Of a DNA stretch of 64,000 nt, positions 35,208-44,453 are shown piece by piece. The notes under the pieces are model-generated. The model was given only the letters and a program-made list of their open reading frames with translations, ran no database searches and was not told the origin of the DNA. The first letter of the stretch is position 1; each line of letters begins with the position of its first letter. The translations under genes were made by a program, and so were the position numbers. The stretch is from Endozoicomonas montiporae CL-33. GTDB lineage: Bacteria; Pseudomonadota; Gammaproteobacteria; Pseudomonadales; Endozoicomonadaceae. Location: the NCBI RefSeq assembly GCF_001583435.1, contig NZ_CP013251.1:3361215-3425214 (forward strand). The letters are read 5' to 3'.

Positions 35208-36076
35208 CGAACTAGATCCTCTGGCCTGAACCTGAAATTAAAACGTCGGAAATTGGCATCAAAAATTTTACGATCCAGCTTTTTCAACTCTGGAAAAGGA
35301 GCGGCCCGTTGCACAGCCTGCACGGCAGAGCGGTCAAATGAATCACTGCCACTGCCTTCCAACAACTTCACTTCCAGCAGATCACCAAAGGGTGACAAAG
35401 TCACCTGCAGCAATGCCGTCATATTGTTGCGGGCACTGGGTGGGCGATTCCAGTTATTCACAATCAGGTTAAACAGCAACTCACTGTAATAGCTGACTTC
35501 CGCTGCATCTTTTTCAGCCTGTTCGGCCTGTTCGGCTGCCGCGAGGGCAGCTGCTTCCTGTTGCTCTCTCTGGATTCGTTCCTGCTCCAGACGACGCAGT
35601 GTTTCTTCCCGCTGTTTACGCTGCCGTTCCGCTTCCTGCTTACGCTTTCTTTCTTCTTCCCGCTGACGCTGACGTTCCCGCTCCTTACGGGCTTCCTCTT
35701 CTTTTTTGGCTTTTTCCTGTGCCTCACGCTCTTTGCGCAAGGCAATTTCCCGCTGACGTTTTTCTTCAGCCTGACGACGAAGTCTTTCTTCCCGGGCAGC
35801 TTCCTGACGTTTGCGCTCTGCAGCCTCGCGGGCTTTGCGTGCCGAGTCATCAACCTGAGGACGGGGCTGAGGAGCCGGCTGAGCAATTTCAACCAGACTG
35901 GCCTTGATATTACGGGGGGGAACAATGTTCAGCTGACGCTCGACCGACCAGCTGGTACTCAATACCAGCAGCAGTGACACATGGAGAAACACTGAGACAA
36001 CAACAGGAAAACTGTAGCCCCGAAAGACAGGTTTACGAAAAATCTTGCCCGGAAACGGTTTCGGTACTTTCTTCAT
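35204..36076 (-). CDS. tolA: Energy-transducing protein TolA
   Basis: Inner-membrane protein that transmits proton-motive force from TolQR to Pal/TolB. The 290-residue protein has one N-terminal membrane helix (FPVVVSVFLHVSLLLVLS), a very long Lys/Arg/Glu/Ala-rich helix at about 70-190 (domain II) and a C-terminal domain III with YSELLFNLIVNNWNRPPSARN. The repetitive domain gives a highly charged opposite-strand composition. Order tolQ-tolR-tolA-tolB is intact. Confidence 0.94.
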   Translation of the reverse strand: MKKVPKPFPGKIFRKPVFRGYSFPVVVSVFLHVSLLLVLSTSWSVERQLNIVPPRNIKASLVEIAQPAPQPRPQVDDSARKAREAAERKRQEAAREERLRRQAEEKRQREIALRKEREAQEKAKKEEEARKERERQRQREEERKRKQEAERQRKQREETLRRLEQERIQREQQEAAALAAAEQAEQAEKDAAEVSYYSELLFNLIVNNWNRPPSARNNMTALLQVTLSPFGDLLEVKLLEGSGSDSFDRSAVQAVQRAAPFPELKKLDRKIFDANFRRFNFRFRPEDLVR

Positions 36077-36088
36077 CAGCAGCAGCCG

Positions 36089-36532
36089 TTAATTCCCCTG
36101 CCGATCCAGTTCGGCCGGATCGGTGATCAGCCCGACATTCTCGACACCCGCTGATTGCAAGCCGGCCATGAGTTCAACCACAGAACCATAAGTCACCTTT
36201 CTATCCCCTTTAATCAACACCTGGGTGCGGGGGCTGGCCGACAACACCTTGCCCACTTTTTCAGCAATGGCATCCAGCCCTTTGGCAGCCTCACGCTCTG
36301 CGCCCAGATCGATAAAGTACTCACCATCGGCCTTGATCGAAATAATCAGCGCCTCGATATCCTCTTCCATCGGTATGACCTGGCTGGTTGTTTTCGGCAA
36401 ATCCACCCTTAACCCCTGGGTCAGCATAGGGGCACTGACCATAAAGGCCACCAGCAATACCATCATAATGTCGATGAACGGAACCATATTGATTTCCGAC
36501 ATTACTTTCCGACCCGTTCTGGCGCGCGCCAT
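36089..36532 (-). CDS. tolR: Tol motor subunit TolR
   Basis: Inner-membrane stator-like subunit that forms the proton channel with TolQ. The 147-residue protein has one membrane helix with the essential Asp at D21 (VPFIDIMMVLLVAF), corresponding to D23 in E. coli, and a periplasmic domain of ExbD/TolR type. ATG 36532 has GGAGAC about 8 bases upstream; a TTG two codons earlier is possible. It is 14 bp after tolQ. Confidence 0.94.
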   Translation of the reverse strand: MARARTGRKVMSEINMVPFIDIMMVLLVAFMVSAPMLTQGLRVDLPKTTSQVIPMEEDIEALIISIKADGEYFIDLGAEREAAKGLDAIAEKVGKVLSASPRTQVLIKGDRKVTYGSVVELMAGLQSAGVENVGLITDPAELDRQGN

Positions 36533-36546
36533 AGACAATCGTCTCC

Positions 36547-37245
36547 TCAGCCCGCATCGGGTCGGTTGGAACGGCTGTGTACTTTGCGATGCAAAATACT
36601 GTGAAACTCATCCGCAAAGGTTTCATAGCTGGCCAGAAGTGAATCAACCCGGGAGGCATAGCGGTTATAAGCCACTACCGCCGGAATAGCTGCTACCAGA
36701 CCAACAGCTGTGGTCATGAGAGCTTCAGCAATACCCGGGGCAACAGAAGCCAGTGTCGCCTGTTGTACCTGAGCCAGACCGCGAAACGAATTCATGATGC
36801 CAACCACAGTTCCGAACAACCCGACATAGGGGCAGGTGGAACCAACACTGGCCAGAAAGGGCAAGTGCATTTCCAGCTTTTCCTGCTCTCTGGAAATGGC
36901 TACCCGCATGGCACGCTGAGTGCCTTCCATAATTGCATCGGCATCGGATGTCCCCTGACTGCGCAGGCGGCTGAACTCACGAAAACCCGCTTTAAAGATG
37001 TTCTCCAGCCCACCGTCGGGGCTGGCATTGTCCTGCAATTCACGAAACAGCTGGGAAAGATCCATACCGGACCAGAACCGGTCTTCAAACTCAAGCATCG
37101 TTTGCTGGGCGTTACGGATTAATAATCCGCGCTGCACGATCATCACCCAGGAAACGACAGAAGCCGCGACCAGCATCAGCAGTACTAACAGCACAACCCA
37201 ACTGGAATTACTGATCAACGACCACATGGACATGCTATCAGCCAC
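36547..37245 (-). CDS. tolQ: Tol motor subunit TolQ
   Basis: Three-helix proton-channel protein of the MotA/TolQ/ExbB family. The 232-residue protein has a first helix (SWVVLLVLLMLVAASVVSW) and the TolQ signature VGLFGTVVGIMNSF plus EALMTTAVGLVAAIPAVVAYN. A GTG start is used: GAGG lies 6-7 bases before the GTG at 37245, and the internal ATG at 37233 has no ribosome site. The gene follows ybgC by 47 bp. Confidence 0.94.
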   Translation of the reverse strand: MADSMSMWSLISNSSWVVLLVLLMLVAASVVSWVMIVQRGLLIRNAQQTMLEFEDRFWSGMDLSQLFRELQDNASPDGGLENIFKAGFREFSRLRSQGTSDADAIMEGTQRAMRVAISREQEKLEMHLPFLASVGSTCPYVGLFGTVVGIMNSFRGLAQVQQATLASVAPGIAEALMTTAVGLVAAIPAVVAYNRYASRVDSLLASYETFADEFHSILHRKVHSRSNRPDAG

Positions 37246-37292
37246 CGATTACCTCGCTTGCAGTTAATCTGAAAACAGGATGTATCATACCA

Positions 37293-37733
37293 TCAAACCT
37301 GTGACGTGTTGGTGACGCCCAGGCATAGACTCCGTAAGGCTTTTGTAATACTGGCAGGTTTCATGGTGGCACTGTCCAGGCAGGCCACAACAAAGTCTCC
37401 GGTACACAACAACTGTTCATCAGACTGACCACAATTCAACGTCACAGACTGACGAAATACCAGGCTTGCCCGTTTTACTTCAGACACTTCTGCTGTGACC
37501 GACACCTCGTCATCCAGTCTGGCTGGCTGACGAAAACGTACATCAGCACGGGTCACAACAAGCAGCCTGCCCTGCTCTTTCATGATCTGATGCCCCATAC
37601 CTATATGGCGTAACCAGTCGGTTCGGGCCCGCTCCATAAACTTAAGGTAATTGGCATGGTAAACGATGCCGGCAGCATCGGTATCTTCGTAATAGATCCG
37701 CTGATGAATTGTGAAAGGGGCGTCAGAATTCAC
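37293..37733 (-). CDS. ybgC: Tol-Pal-associated acyl-CoA thioesterase YbgC
   Basis: Hot-dog-fold thioesterase acting on short-chain or phospholipid-precursor acyl-CoA/ACP. The 146-residue protein has the YbgC active site YYEDTDAAGIVYHANYLKFMERART, with the catalytic Asp in the EDTDAAG motif. The start appears to be GTG at 37733; no upstream ATG exists in frame. It is the first gene of the ybgC-tolQRAB-pal-cpoB operon. Confidence 0.93.
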   Translation of the reverse strand: MNSDAPFTIHQRIYYEDTDAAGIVYHANYLKFMERARTDWLRHIGMGHQIMKEQGRLLVVTRADVRFRQPARLDDEVSVTAEVSEVKRASLVFRQSVTLNCGQSDEQLLCTGDFVVACLDSATMKPASITKALRSLCLGVTNTSQV

Positions 37734-37866
37734 GACAATGTACTCATATACTCGGTAAGATCATTAAACCAGATCGTTACCTCCCTTGGAAATACCTGCA
37801 CCGCCCCGAAATACCTTCACAGCAGTAGGCCAGTCGATTCCGGAGCTACCTCTTAATAACACCTGT

Positions 37867-38391
37867 TTAATAACACCTGTGACATCGCCGGTGATGGTAA
37901 TGGTAATAGGGCGGGTGATAATAACCGTGCCAGCGAATGGCATCAACGCGCTCCCGCTCAAGTTTCTGCAGGTAATCATTGCGTCGATCCTGCTGCAGCT
38001 TCTGTTCCATACCCTGCTGCCGCTGAAGCATATCAGCCTGCGGTACCGGCTGACCAAAACGTTTCAGAGCCTCCTGGGCCTCGGGAATACCCCAGCGGGC
38101 AGCCATGGTGTAATGTTGGAACGCCTGCTCCATGGAAACAGGCACTCCTACTCCCATTTCATAACACCGCCCGGAATGGTACTGATCAATAGGCAACTCG
38201 GCCGCCCCACCCGTTACCCGGCCACAGGAGGCTGCAGACAATGTAAAACCATCACCAAAGACACCCGGCGACATTGGCTGGGCATCGACCCGAACCGTGT
38301 TGCTACATCCACTGACTATCATCATCAGCAAGCACAGAGCACCCAACAGCCAACATCGGTTCTCAGGTATCGGGGTGTCATTCGTTGCCAT
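37867..38391 (-). CDS. Sel1-repeat-like lipoprotein
   Basis: A 174-residue lipoprotein (lipobox MIVSGC, acylated Cys near residue 29). It contains one Sel1-like unit: RCYEMGVGVPVSMEQAFQHYTMAARWGIPEAQEALKRFG. The C-terminus is a short coiled-coil and a His/Tyr-rich tail (HGYYHPPYYHYHHRRCHRCY). The start overlaps the upstream sensor kinase by 14 bp, so both are one operon. A 14-bp direct duplication spans the stop codon (37853-37866 and 37867-37880). Function unknown; an envelope partner of the kinase is conceivable. Confidence 0.7.
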   Translation of the reverse strand: MATNDTPIPENRCWLLGALCLLMMIVSGCSNTVRVDAQPMSPGVFGDGFTLSAASCGRVTGGAAELPIDQYHSGRCYEMGVGVPVSMEQAFQHYTMAARWGIPEAQEALKRFGQPVPQADMLQRQQGMEQKLQQDRRNDYLQKLERERVDAIRWHGYYHPPYYHYHHRRCHRCY

Positions 38392-41300
38392 TAACCTCTC
38401 CTGAATAGCTTTTGCTTTTTAAACGGTTCTGCAGTTCTTCCCTGATTCTCTCCAGTCCCATCAGGTCCAGTGCTCCACAGCTCTGAATAATCTGATCCGG
38501 GTAGTGCCCCAGCTCTTTATCAGTTGACCATTGCTGCGCCAAATCGTTCAGGGAATGGATATCTCCGATATCAAGGTAATTAGAGAGCCCGGACAGCATC
38601 ATCTCAATGCCTGCCAGCGGCACATCAGTATAATCGGTTTTATTTTTGCTGTCGGGCTGAATCTCCCCTCCTTCTCCTACCCAACGGTACACCTTACTGA
38701 ACAGCTCGCTGAAGCGAACCGGCTTGCTGATAAAATCACACACGCCCACCCTGCTGATGCTCTGCCGGGTGGATTCCGACACACTGGCCGAAACAGCAAT
38801 AATACTCAAGCCCTGATTCTCTGGCTGTTCATGTATCTCGCGGGTCGCACTGATGCCGTCCAGAACCGGCATTTTCAAATCCATTAACACCAGATCAAAA
38901 CGACTGATCCGGCACTGCTCTAACGCTTCTGCGCCGTTCGCAGCCTCTTCAACCACAAACCCTGCACTGCGCAGAGCACTGATGAGCATATCCCGATTGG
39001 TTTCACTGTCATCCACCACCAGAATACGGCGACCATGATAATCACCGGATACCACCATTGTTTCCGAGGCGGCCTCCAGTGTCGGTCCAGCCTCTACCGA
39101 TACGGGCAGGTAAGGAATACTGAAATGAAAGTCACTACCCCGGTGCAGCTGACTGGACACTTTCAATTCCCCTCCCATGGCTTTGACAAGGCGGTAACTG
39201 ATCGCCAGACCCAACCCGGTTCCCCCCTGACTGCGACCCGACTTCAGCTGGCCAAACGGCTTAAACAGTCGGGCCTGATCGACGGTACTGATGCCCAGCC
39301 CCGTGTCTACAACGGAAAAACAAAGTTTTTTCTGTTTTTTTCTGACTTTTAATGAAACACCGCCATGATCCGTAAATTTAACCGCATTGCCCATAAGGTT
39401 GATTAACACCTGACGCAATTTGACGCTGTCGCCCACAATCTCGGGGCTGATACCAGAATCTATATCAACATCAAGAGTCAGCTCTTTGGTACGTGCAGTT
39501 TCTCTGACATTGGCCAACACTGTATCGAGCATACTCTCAAGCACATAAGGCTGAGGGTCCAGCTCAACGCCACTGCTTTCAATTTTGGTCATGTCGAGAA
39601 TATCGTTAATTAACGTCATCAGATGCAGGGCACACCCTTCCAGAGAAGACAGGTTATCCCGGTAACGCTCCGGCACCTCGGCGTCGGTCAAAAGCAACTG
39701 GGCATAACCCAGCACACCGTTTAAAGGGGTCCGCAGCTCATGACTGATATTGGACAAAAATAATGACTTGGCCTGACTGGCCTGCTCGGCACTGACCTTG
39801 GCATGAACCAGCTCACTTTCGATGCGCTTACGTTCTGTCACATCCCTGAGAATGATGGAAATCAATTTTCCCTCTGCCGTTTCCAGAACATTACTCGATA
39901 CTTCCATGGGGAAACGACGTCCTGATGCCGTAATACCTTCCGTTAAATACTCGTCTACACAGTGGCATTCAGGCCTTTCGGGATCCACTGGCGCCAGAAG
40001 GCGTTCCTCACTACGACGGTCCGGCGCAATCAGCAAAGCCAGGGGCATATTGATCAGCTGCGACGGTTTGAATCCGGACAGTTCGGTCACCCTTCTGTTC
40101 ACCAGAGCAATAACACCATCATCATTGCAAATGACTGTGGCATCCGGTGCAGAGGCGATCAACTGCCTGAACTTCTCGGTATCATTAATCCTCTCTGTGA
40201 TATCGTTGGCCATGCCTTCTATCACAACGGGGGTTCGACCTGACTCCAGGGAGGAAGCATCAGCAACCGTCACCGGTTTTTCGTGGGTTGTGCAAAACAG
40301 TTCCACTCTGCGAAAGCTGCCATCCTTATGCACCATTTCTACCTCGAAGGCTTCCTCCCACTGACCCGAAACCAGAGTAGCCAGCTTGTCCGAAAAAACC
40401 TTATTCAAGCTTGAAGCAGACAAAAAGCATTGCATCTGCCCTGCAAAAGCGTCTTCACTGTAACCGAGAATGGCCTTGATGGAAGGGCTGACATACGTCA
40501 CCGCACCACTGGCATCAAGGTTAAAATAGAAGTACTGACCTTTGAGCTGCTGCACCAGATGACCAATATTATTTGCCCGGGCTTTCTGCAGTAACCGCTC
40601 ACGATCGCGCAACCGTTGCAACAGCATGTTAAAGCTGTAGTCCAGACTGGCCGCTTCATCGCAGTAGCCATCATCTGAATTCTGCCCACTCGGAGAAGCA
40701 AATTCGTTCATCTGCGACTTCAGTCGGTTCAACGGCCGGGTAATCAGTCCGGATACGGTCCACAGGCAGAACATGGTCAGAAGTAATACCAGCGCAATCA
40801 GGCTGACACTGATCACTGCCTGACGAACAATGGGCTGAAGAATACTGTCTTCGAGGATACTGATACTGAAATACCAGCCAGTGGACGGTATAGGGGTGGC
40901 AGTCACCCACTTTTTCACACCTCTTATCTCAACCCTGAAGTTAATGGACTGCCTTTTTCCGGTTACACGCCGGAACGCCTCATCAAAGACGGCACAGGGA
41001 GGCTTTTCAGAATGTGCCTTAATGGGTCTGGTGATGAAATCAACCAGCTCTCCGGAATCTTCACGGGTTACATTGACCTGACTGTAGCCATCACAGGGAC
41101 CACTGTTAATAAACGTCCGTAACTCCCTGTTTTTCTCCAGTGATTTGCTGTTGGCATACACGGTTATCCCTTCCCTGTCGAGAATCACCAGCCGGGTTTC
41201 AGGGTCTGACCATATTAGCGGAGCGGTCAGAAGGGAACCGTCGATATCAATTCGCAACAGTGCAAATTGCCCGTCCCGAAACAGTACCGGCACCATATAG

Positions 41301-41800
41301 GTTGACCTGAACACCGACTGTCGGCTGGCAATGCGATTAACGTACCATTCAGGTTTTGTACGCTGCCCGACAGCAAATTCCTGCAAAATGACTTCAGGCA
41401 ACCCGGGTACCGCGTAATGATCAGGCCCTCTGGCAAACTGATCAGCACGTTTATTCCAGTAACGGCTCCTGGCCGGCTGGCCCGGAAATGTCAAACCAAC
41501 GCCTACCACCAGTCGTGCATCACCCAGTAACTCGGAGGCACTGACAGGTACAACGTCCAGATCCGATGACAGTCGCTGATCCAGCAACAACCCCAGACTT
41601 TTACCGGCAAGATGTATTTCCTGCAAGTGCCCGTCAATCACACTGGCATAACGAAGACTCTGCTCAAGATGACTGTGGCTGATTTCCACGGAAGCTGCAT
41701 GAAAAGTGAAATAAAGATACACAGCTGTTACCAGGCTGTAGAACACAACAGCCGGAACCAGAGTAAATAGCGTAATCTTTTGTCTGATAGAGGTAGACAT
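38378..41800 (-). CDS. Hybrid sensor histidine kinase (Cache, HAMP, 2 PAS, kinase, receiver)
   Basis: A 1140-residue inner-membrane kinase. Order: membrane helix ~12-34; large periplasmic Cache-like sensor ~40-325; second membrane helix (VSLIALVLLLTMFCLWTVSGL); HAMP; PAS at ~415-530 and ~545-660; HisKA with phospho-accepting His near 687 in SNISHELRTPLNG; HATPase with GNAVKFTDHGGVSL and GGTGLGLAISY; receiver with VDDSETNRDML and the phospho-acceptor Asp near 971 in LVLMDLKMPVLDG. The C-terminal ~90 residues show no HPt histidine. The signal sensed and partner regulator are unknown. It is inserted between ruvB and ybgC, with the Sel1-like lipoprotein gene downstream. Confidence 0.9.
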   Translation of the reverse strand: MSTSIRQKITLFTLVPAVVFYSLVTAVYLYFTFHAASVEISHSHLEQSLRYASVIDGHLQEIHLAGKSLGLLLDQRLSSDLDVVPVSASELLGDARLVVGVGLTFPGQPARSRYWNKRADQFARGPDHYAVPGLPEVILQEFAVGQRTKPEWYVNRIASRQSVFRSTYMVPVLFRDGQFALLRIDIDGSLLTAPLIWSDPETRLVILDREGITVYANSKSLEKNRELRTFINSGPCDGYSQVNVTREDSGELVDFITRPIKAHSEKPPCAVFDEAFRRVTGKRQSINFRVEIRGVKKWVTATPIPSTGWYFSISILEDSILQPIVRQAVISVSLIALVLLLTMFCLWTVSGLITRPLNRLKSQMNEFASPSGQNSDDGYCDEAASLDYSFNMLLQRLRDRERLLQKARANNIGHLVQQLKGQYFYFNLDASGAVTYVSPSIKAILGYSEDAFAGQMQCFLSASSLNKVFSDKLATLVSGQWEEAFEVEMVHKDGSFRRVELFCTTHEKPVTVADASSLESGRTPVVIEGMANDITERINDTEKFRQLIASAPDATVICNDDGVIALVNRRVTELSGFKPSQLINMPLALLIAPDRRSEERLLAPVDPERPECHCVDEYLTEGITASGRRFPMEVSSNVLETAEGKLISIILRDVTERKRIESELVHAKVSAEQASQAKSLFLSNISHELRTPLNGVLGYAQLLLTDAEVPERYRDNLSSLEGCALHLMTLINDILDMTKIESSGVELDPQPYVLESMLDTVLANVRETARTKELTLDVDIDSGISPEIVGDSVKLRQVLINLMGNAVKFTDHGGVSLKVRKKQKKLCFSVVDTGLGISTVDQARLFKPFGQLKSGRSQGGTGLGLAISYRLVKAMGGELKVSSQLHRGSDFHFSIPYLPVSVEAGPTLEAASETMVVSGDYHGRRILVVDDSETNRDMLISALRSAGFVVEEAANGAEALEQCRISRFDLVLMDLKMPVLDGISATREIHEQPENQGLSIIAVSASVSESTRQSISRVGVCDFISKPVRFSELFSKVYRWVGEGGEIQPDSKNKTDYTDVPLAGIEMMLSGLSNYLDIGDIHSLNDLAQQWSTDKELGHYPDQIIQSCGALDLMGLERIREELQNRLKSKSYSGEVNGNE

Positions 41801-42111
41801 AAATCGTTTACTTCTGCACAGCTCTGATAAAGCCTCCTCATCCGTGAAAGAGTTCTCAACAATGAGCAGGAAAGAGATAAATATTGCAGCCTGTTTGAAG
41901 TCGCCTGCTCATTTATGGCGTCCTTAGCTGAATTTATAGCGGCCTCGCCAAACAGACTCAGATAAGTGAAGCCAAGTCACAACATAGACAGTCAACTGCA
42001 CTACAGCCAATTGAATTAGCCCATTTCAAACAAAATGCAGGAAACAAACGAGAAGAAGAAAAGTAATGAAAGGGGGGAAATCGAATCATCCCCCCGGCTG
42101 GCTTCTAAAAA
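41801..42111. other. Intergenic stretch of 311 bp between the sensor kinase and ruvB
   Basis: It should hold the kinase promoter on the minus strand. I see no coding signal. At 42072-42095 GGGGGGA pairs with TCCCCCC; on the minus strand the hairpin is followed by TTTC and more T-rich sequence, a likely ruvB terminator. Confidence 0.55.
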
Positions 42112-43116
42112 CTACTCTTGATTTTCAAGACCAAAGTGCAAATAGGCATGCTTTGTCACCATTCGCCCACGGGGAGTACGCATCATATAGCCCTGTTGAA
42201 TCAGGTAAGGTTCCAGAACATCTTCAATGGTGTCCCGTTCTTCACTGATGGCTGCCGCAAGATTATCTACCCCCACAGGACCACCATCGAATTTTTCAAT
42301 CATCGCCAACAGCAGGCGACGGTCCATGTGGTCAAAGCCACTGGCATCCACATCAAGCATATTCAATGCCAAATCAGCCGTAGACTGGTCAATCAGACCG
42401 CTGCCTTTCACTTCCGCATAGTCGCGCACCCGGCGCAGCAATCGGTTAGCGATACGCGGGGTGCCACGGGAACGTCTGGCAATTTCCCGGGCTCCTACTT
42501 CATCAATAGCCACCCCCAGAATACCAGCCGACCTTGCCACAATGTGGGTCAGGTCATCGATACTGTAAAACTCCAGGCGCTGAACAATACCGAAACGATC
42601 CCTCAGGGGTGAGGTCAGAAGGCCGGCCCTTGTGGTCGCCCCCACCAGAGTAAACGGAGGCAAATCCAGCTTGATGGAACGTGCCGCGGGCCCTTCTCCG
42701 ATCATAATATCCAGCTGGTAGTCTTCCATGGCCGGATATAATACCTCTTCAACCACAGGACTCAACCGGTGGATCTCGTCAATGAACAGAATGTCATTGG
42801 GCTCCAGATTGGTCAGAAGTGCCGCCAAGTCTCCGGCTTTTTCCAGTACCGGCCCTGAAGTCGAACGAATATTACTGTCCATTTCGTTGGCAAGAATATG
42901 CGACAGTGTCGTCTTACCCAATCCCGGCGGACCAAAAATGAGGGTATGGTCCAGAGCATCCTGACGTAAACGGGCCGCCTGAATGAATATTTCCATCTGC
43001 TCACGAACTTTTGGCTGACCTACGTAGTCTGCCAGTTTAACCGGACGAATAGCCCGGTCCTGCGCTTCCTCAACAGGGCGTGGCGCTGCTGATATCAATC
43101 GATCTGCTTCAATCAT
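42112..43116 (-). CDS. ruvB: Holliday junction branch-migration ATPase RuvB
   Basis: AAA+ motor driving branch migration with RuvA. The 334-residue protein has Walker [12 protein letters not shown], Walker [11 protein letters not shown], sensor [19 protein letters not shown], and the C-terminal winged-helix with [15 protein letters not shown]. Normal length. Usually the gene directly follows ruvA; here 7.5 kb of unrelated sequence separates them, so it needs its own promoter upstream of 43116. Confidence 0.96.
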   Translation of the reverse strand: MIEADRLISAAPRPVEEAQDRAIRPVKLADYVGQPKVREQMEIFIQAARLRQDALDHTLIFGPPGLGKTTLSHILANEMDSNIRSTSGPVLEKAGDLAALLTNLEPNDILFIDEIHRLSPVVEEVLYPAMEDYQLDIMIGEGPAARSIKLDLPPFTLVGATTRAGLLTSPLRDRFGIVQRLEFYSIDDLTHIVARSAGILGVAIDEVGAREIARRSRGTPRIANRLLRRVRDYAEVKGSGLIDQSTADLALNMLDVDASGFDHMDRRLLLAMIEKFDGGPVGVDNLAAAISEERDTIEDVLEPYLIQQGYMMRTPRGRMVTKHAYLHFGLENQE

Positions 43117-43233
43117 TTCAAAGCCTGCTATAGAATCATCTCAGCGTATCATTTCGTTGTCAGAAAACGAATCACCGCCGACATTATTCGCTATCTTTAA
43201 TGTTTCATTGGTTTCAGATTTTAGTTAGTACGA

Positions 43234-44215
43234 ATGAACCAGACATCCGGCACTTCTCAATATCAGTACGGTAGCGGGCTGACCTGCTCCGTCATGGCCT
43301 CCATTCTCTTTGGCATCACCCCATGGCTGGTGCAACAACTATTCATCAGCGACAACTATTCATCAGCGACAACTATTCATCAGCGGCAACCAGCTGTTCC
43401 GGGTACGAATGCTCACCGGCAGCCTGCCTGTGCCTGATGCTCGCTATTACCCTGAGCGCACAATGGCATGAAGTTAGGAAAATGATTGGCCACAGGCGAA
43501 ACCTGATGTTTCTGATTCCAGGTACTGCCCTGGTGGGCATCCAGTGGTGGCTGTTTGTCTGGGCTCCGGTTAACCAGCAGACCAAAGAACTGGCGCTGGG
43601 CTATTTCCTGCTCCCACTGACTCTGGCGCTTACCGGATGGCTGTTTTATGGCGAAAAGCTCAGCACGGCTCAAAGGTTGGCGGTTGCTCTGGCGGCTCTG
43701 GGTGTGGCCGTTGAACTCTGGCAGCAGGGTTCGTTACCCTGGGTGGCCTTAGTGGTGGCCGGATTGTATCCGGTTTACTTTATGGTTCGCCGAAAGGTGC
43801 AGGCCAGCGTGGTGACCATCATGCTTTTCGAACAGTCACTGTTTCTGCCCTTTGCCCTTTACTTCCTGCTGCAAAGCAGCGAGTTCACATTACTACTGCA
43901 GAACACACCGTTACGTTACTGTGGTTCCTGTTACCACTATTCGGCGTTATCTCAGTCTGCTCCATGCTGATGTACGTGAATGCTTCCAGCAAACTGCCTT
44001 TCAGTCTGTTCGGACTATTGTCTTATCTTGAACCCGCTCTGATGTTTGTGGTGGCCATCGTTATACTGCAGGAGTCGTTTGAAGCAACGCAATGGATCAC
44101 TTATGGCCTTATCTGGGCTGCCACACTGACCGTTGTTATTGATCTGGCCATACACTTGTACCGGCAAATTCGGAGCCAAAAGGCTGTGCAGTCCATCCAT
44201 ATAGAACAGAACTGA
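43234..44215 (+). pseudogene. EamA-family permease, decayed
   Basis: The fragments resemble an EamA/RarD-type drug/metabolite transporter. Frame 1 encodes the first helix (GLTCSVMASILFGITPWLV) up to 43336. Then ACAACTATTCATCAGCG is repeated three times (17 bp units, 43336-43386), which shifts the frame. The body (about 43424-43905) reads LIPGTALVGIQWWLFVWAP and later helices in another frame, and the last third (about 43905-44215), with LSYLEPALMFVVAIVIL, in a third frame. At least three lesions make it non-functional unless the sequence contains errors. It lies between ruvB and ruvA. Confidence 0.78.
43336..43386. repeat. Three tandem copies of a 17-bp unit
   Basis: CAACTATTCATCAGCGA repeated three times (last base changed in the third copy). 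With one copy the reading continues ISGNQLFRVRMLTGS, a plausible EamA sequence; the two extra copies add 34 bp and shift the frame. Confidence 0.9.
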
Positions 44216-44453
44216 GTCGGCTATCAACAGCCTGCGAAGGTGGCCAAAAGGAATCACACTAACTTAAGCAGCTTGCTCCTGGTACGGCTTCAGCCTGCGC
44301 GTCTGAGTTCTTTGGGGTACTGTAACCTTTTGTACGACTTCGCCCGCCTCTTTACCACTCCTGACCCTGAACTGTCCGGATGATTTCCAACCACTTCAGT
44401 CCGTGCCATTGATCTATAATCACGCTTTGTAAATCTAATGCTTATATTCCCAT

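Noticed and set aside
35464..35977. Long antisense open frames over tolA
   Set aside because: They result from the Lys/Glu/Arg-rich repeats of TolA domain II; the translations are repetitive Phe/Leu or Ser/Arg strings.
38378..38650. Possible C-terminal HPt domain in the hybrid kinase
   Set aside because: The last ~90 residues contain no histidine in a helix with the HPt consensus.
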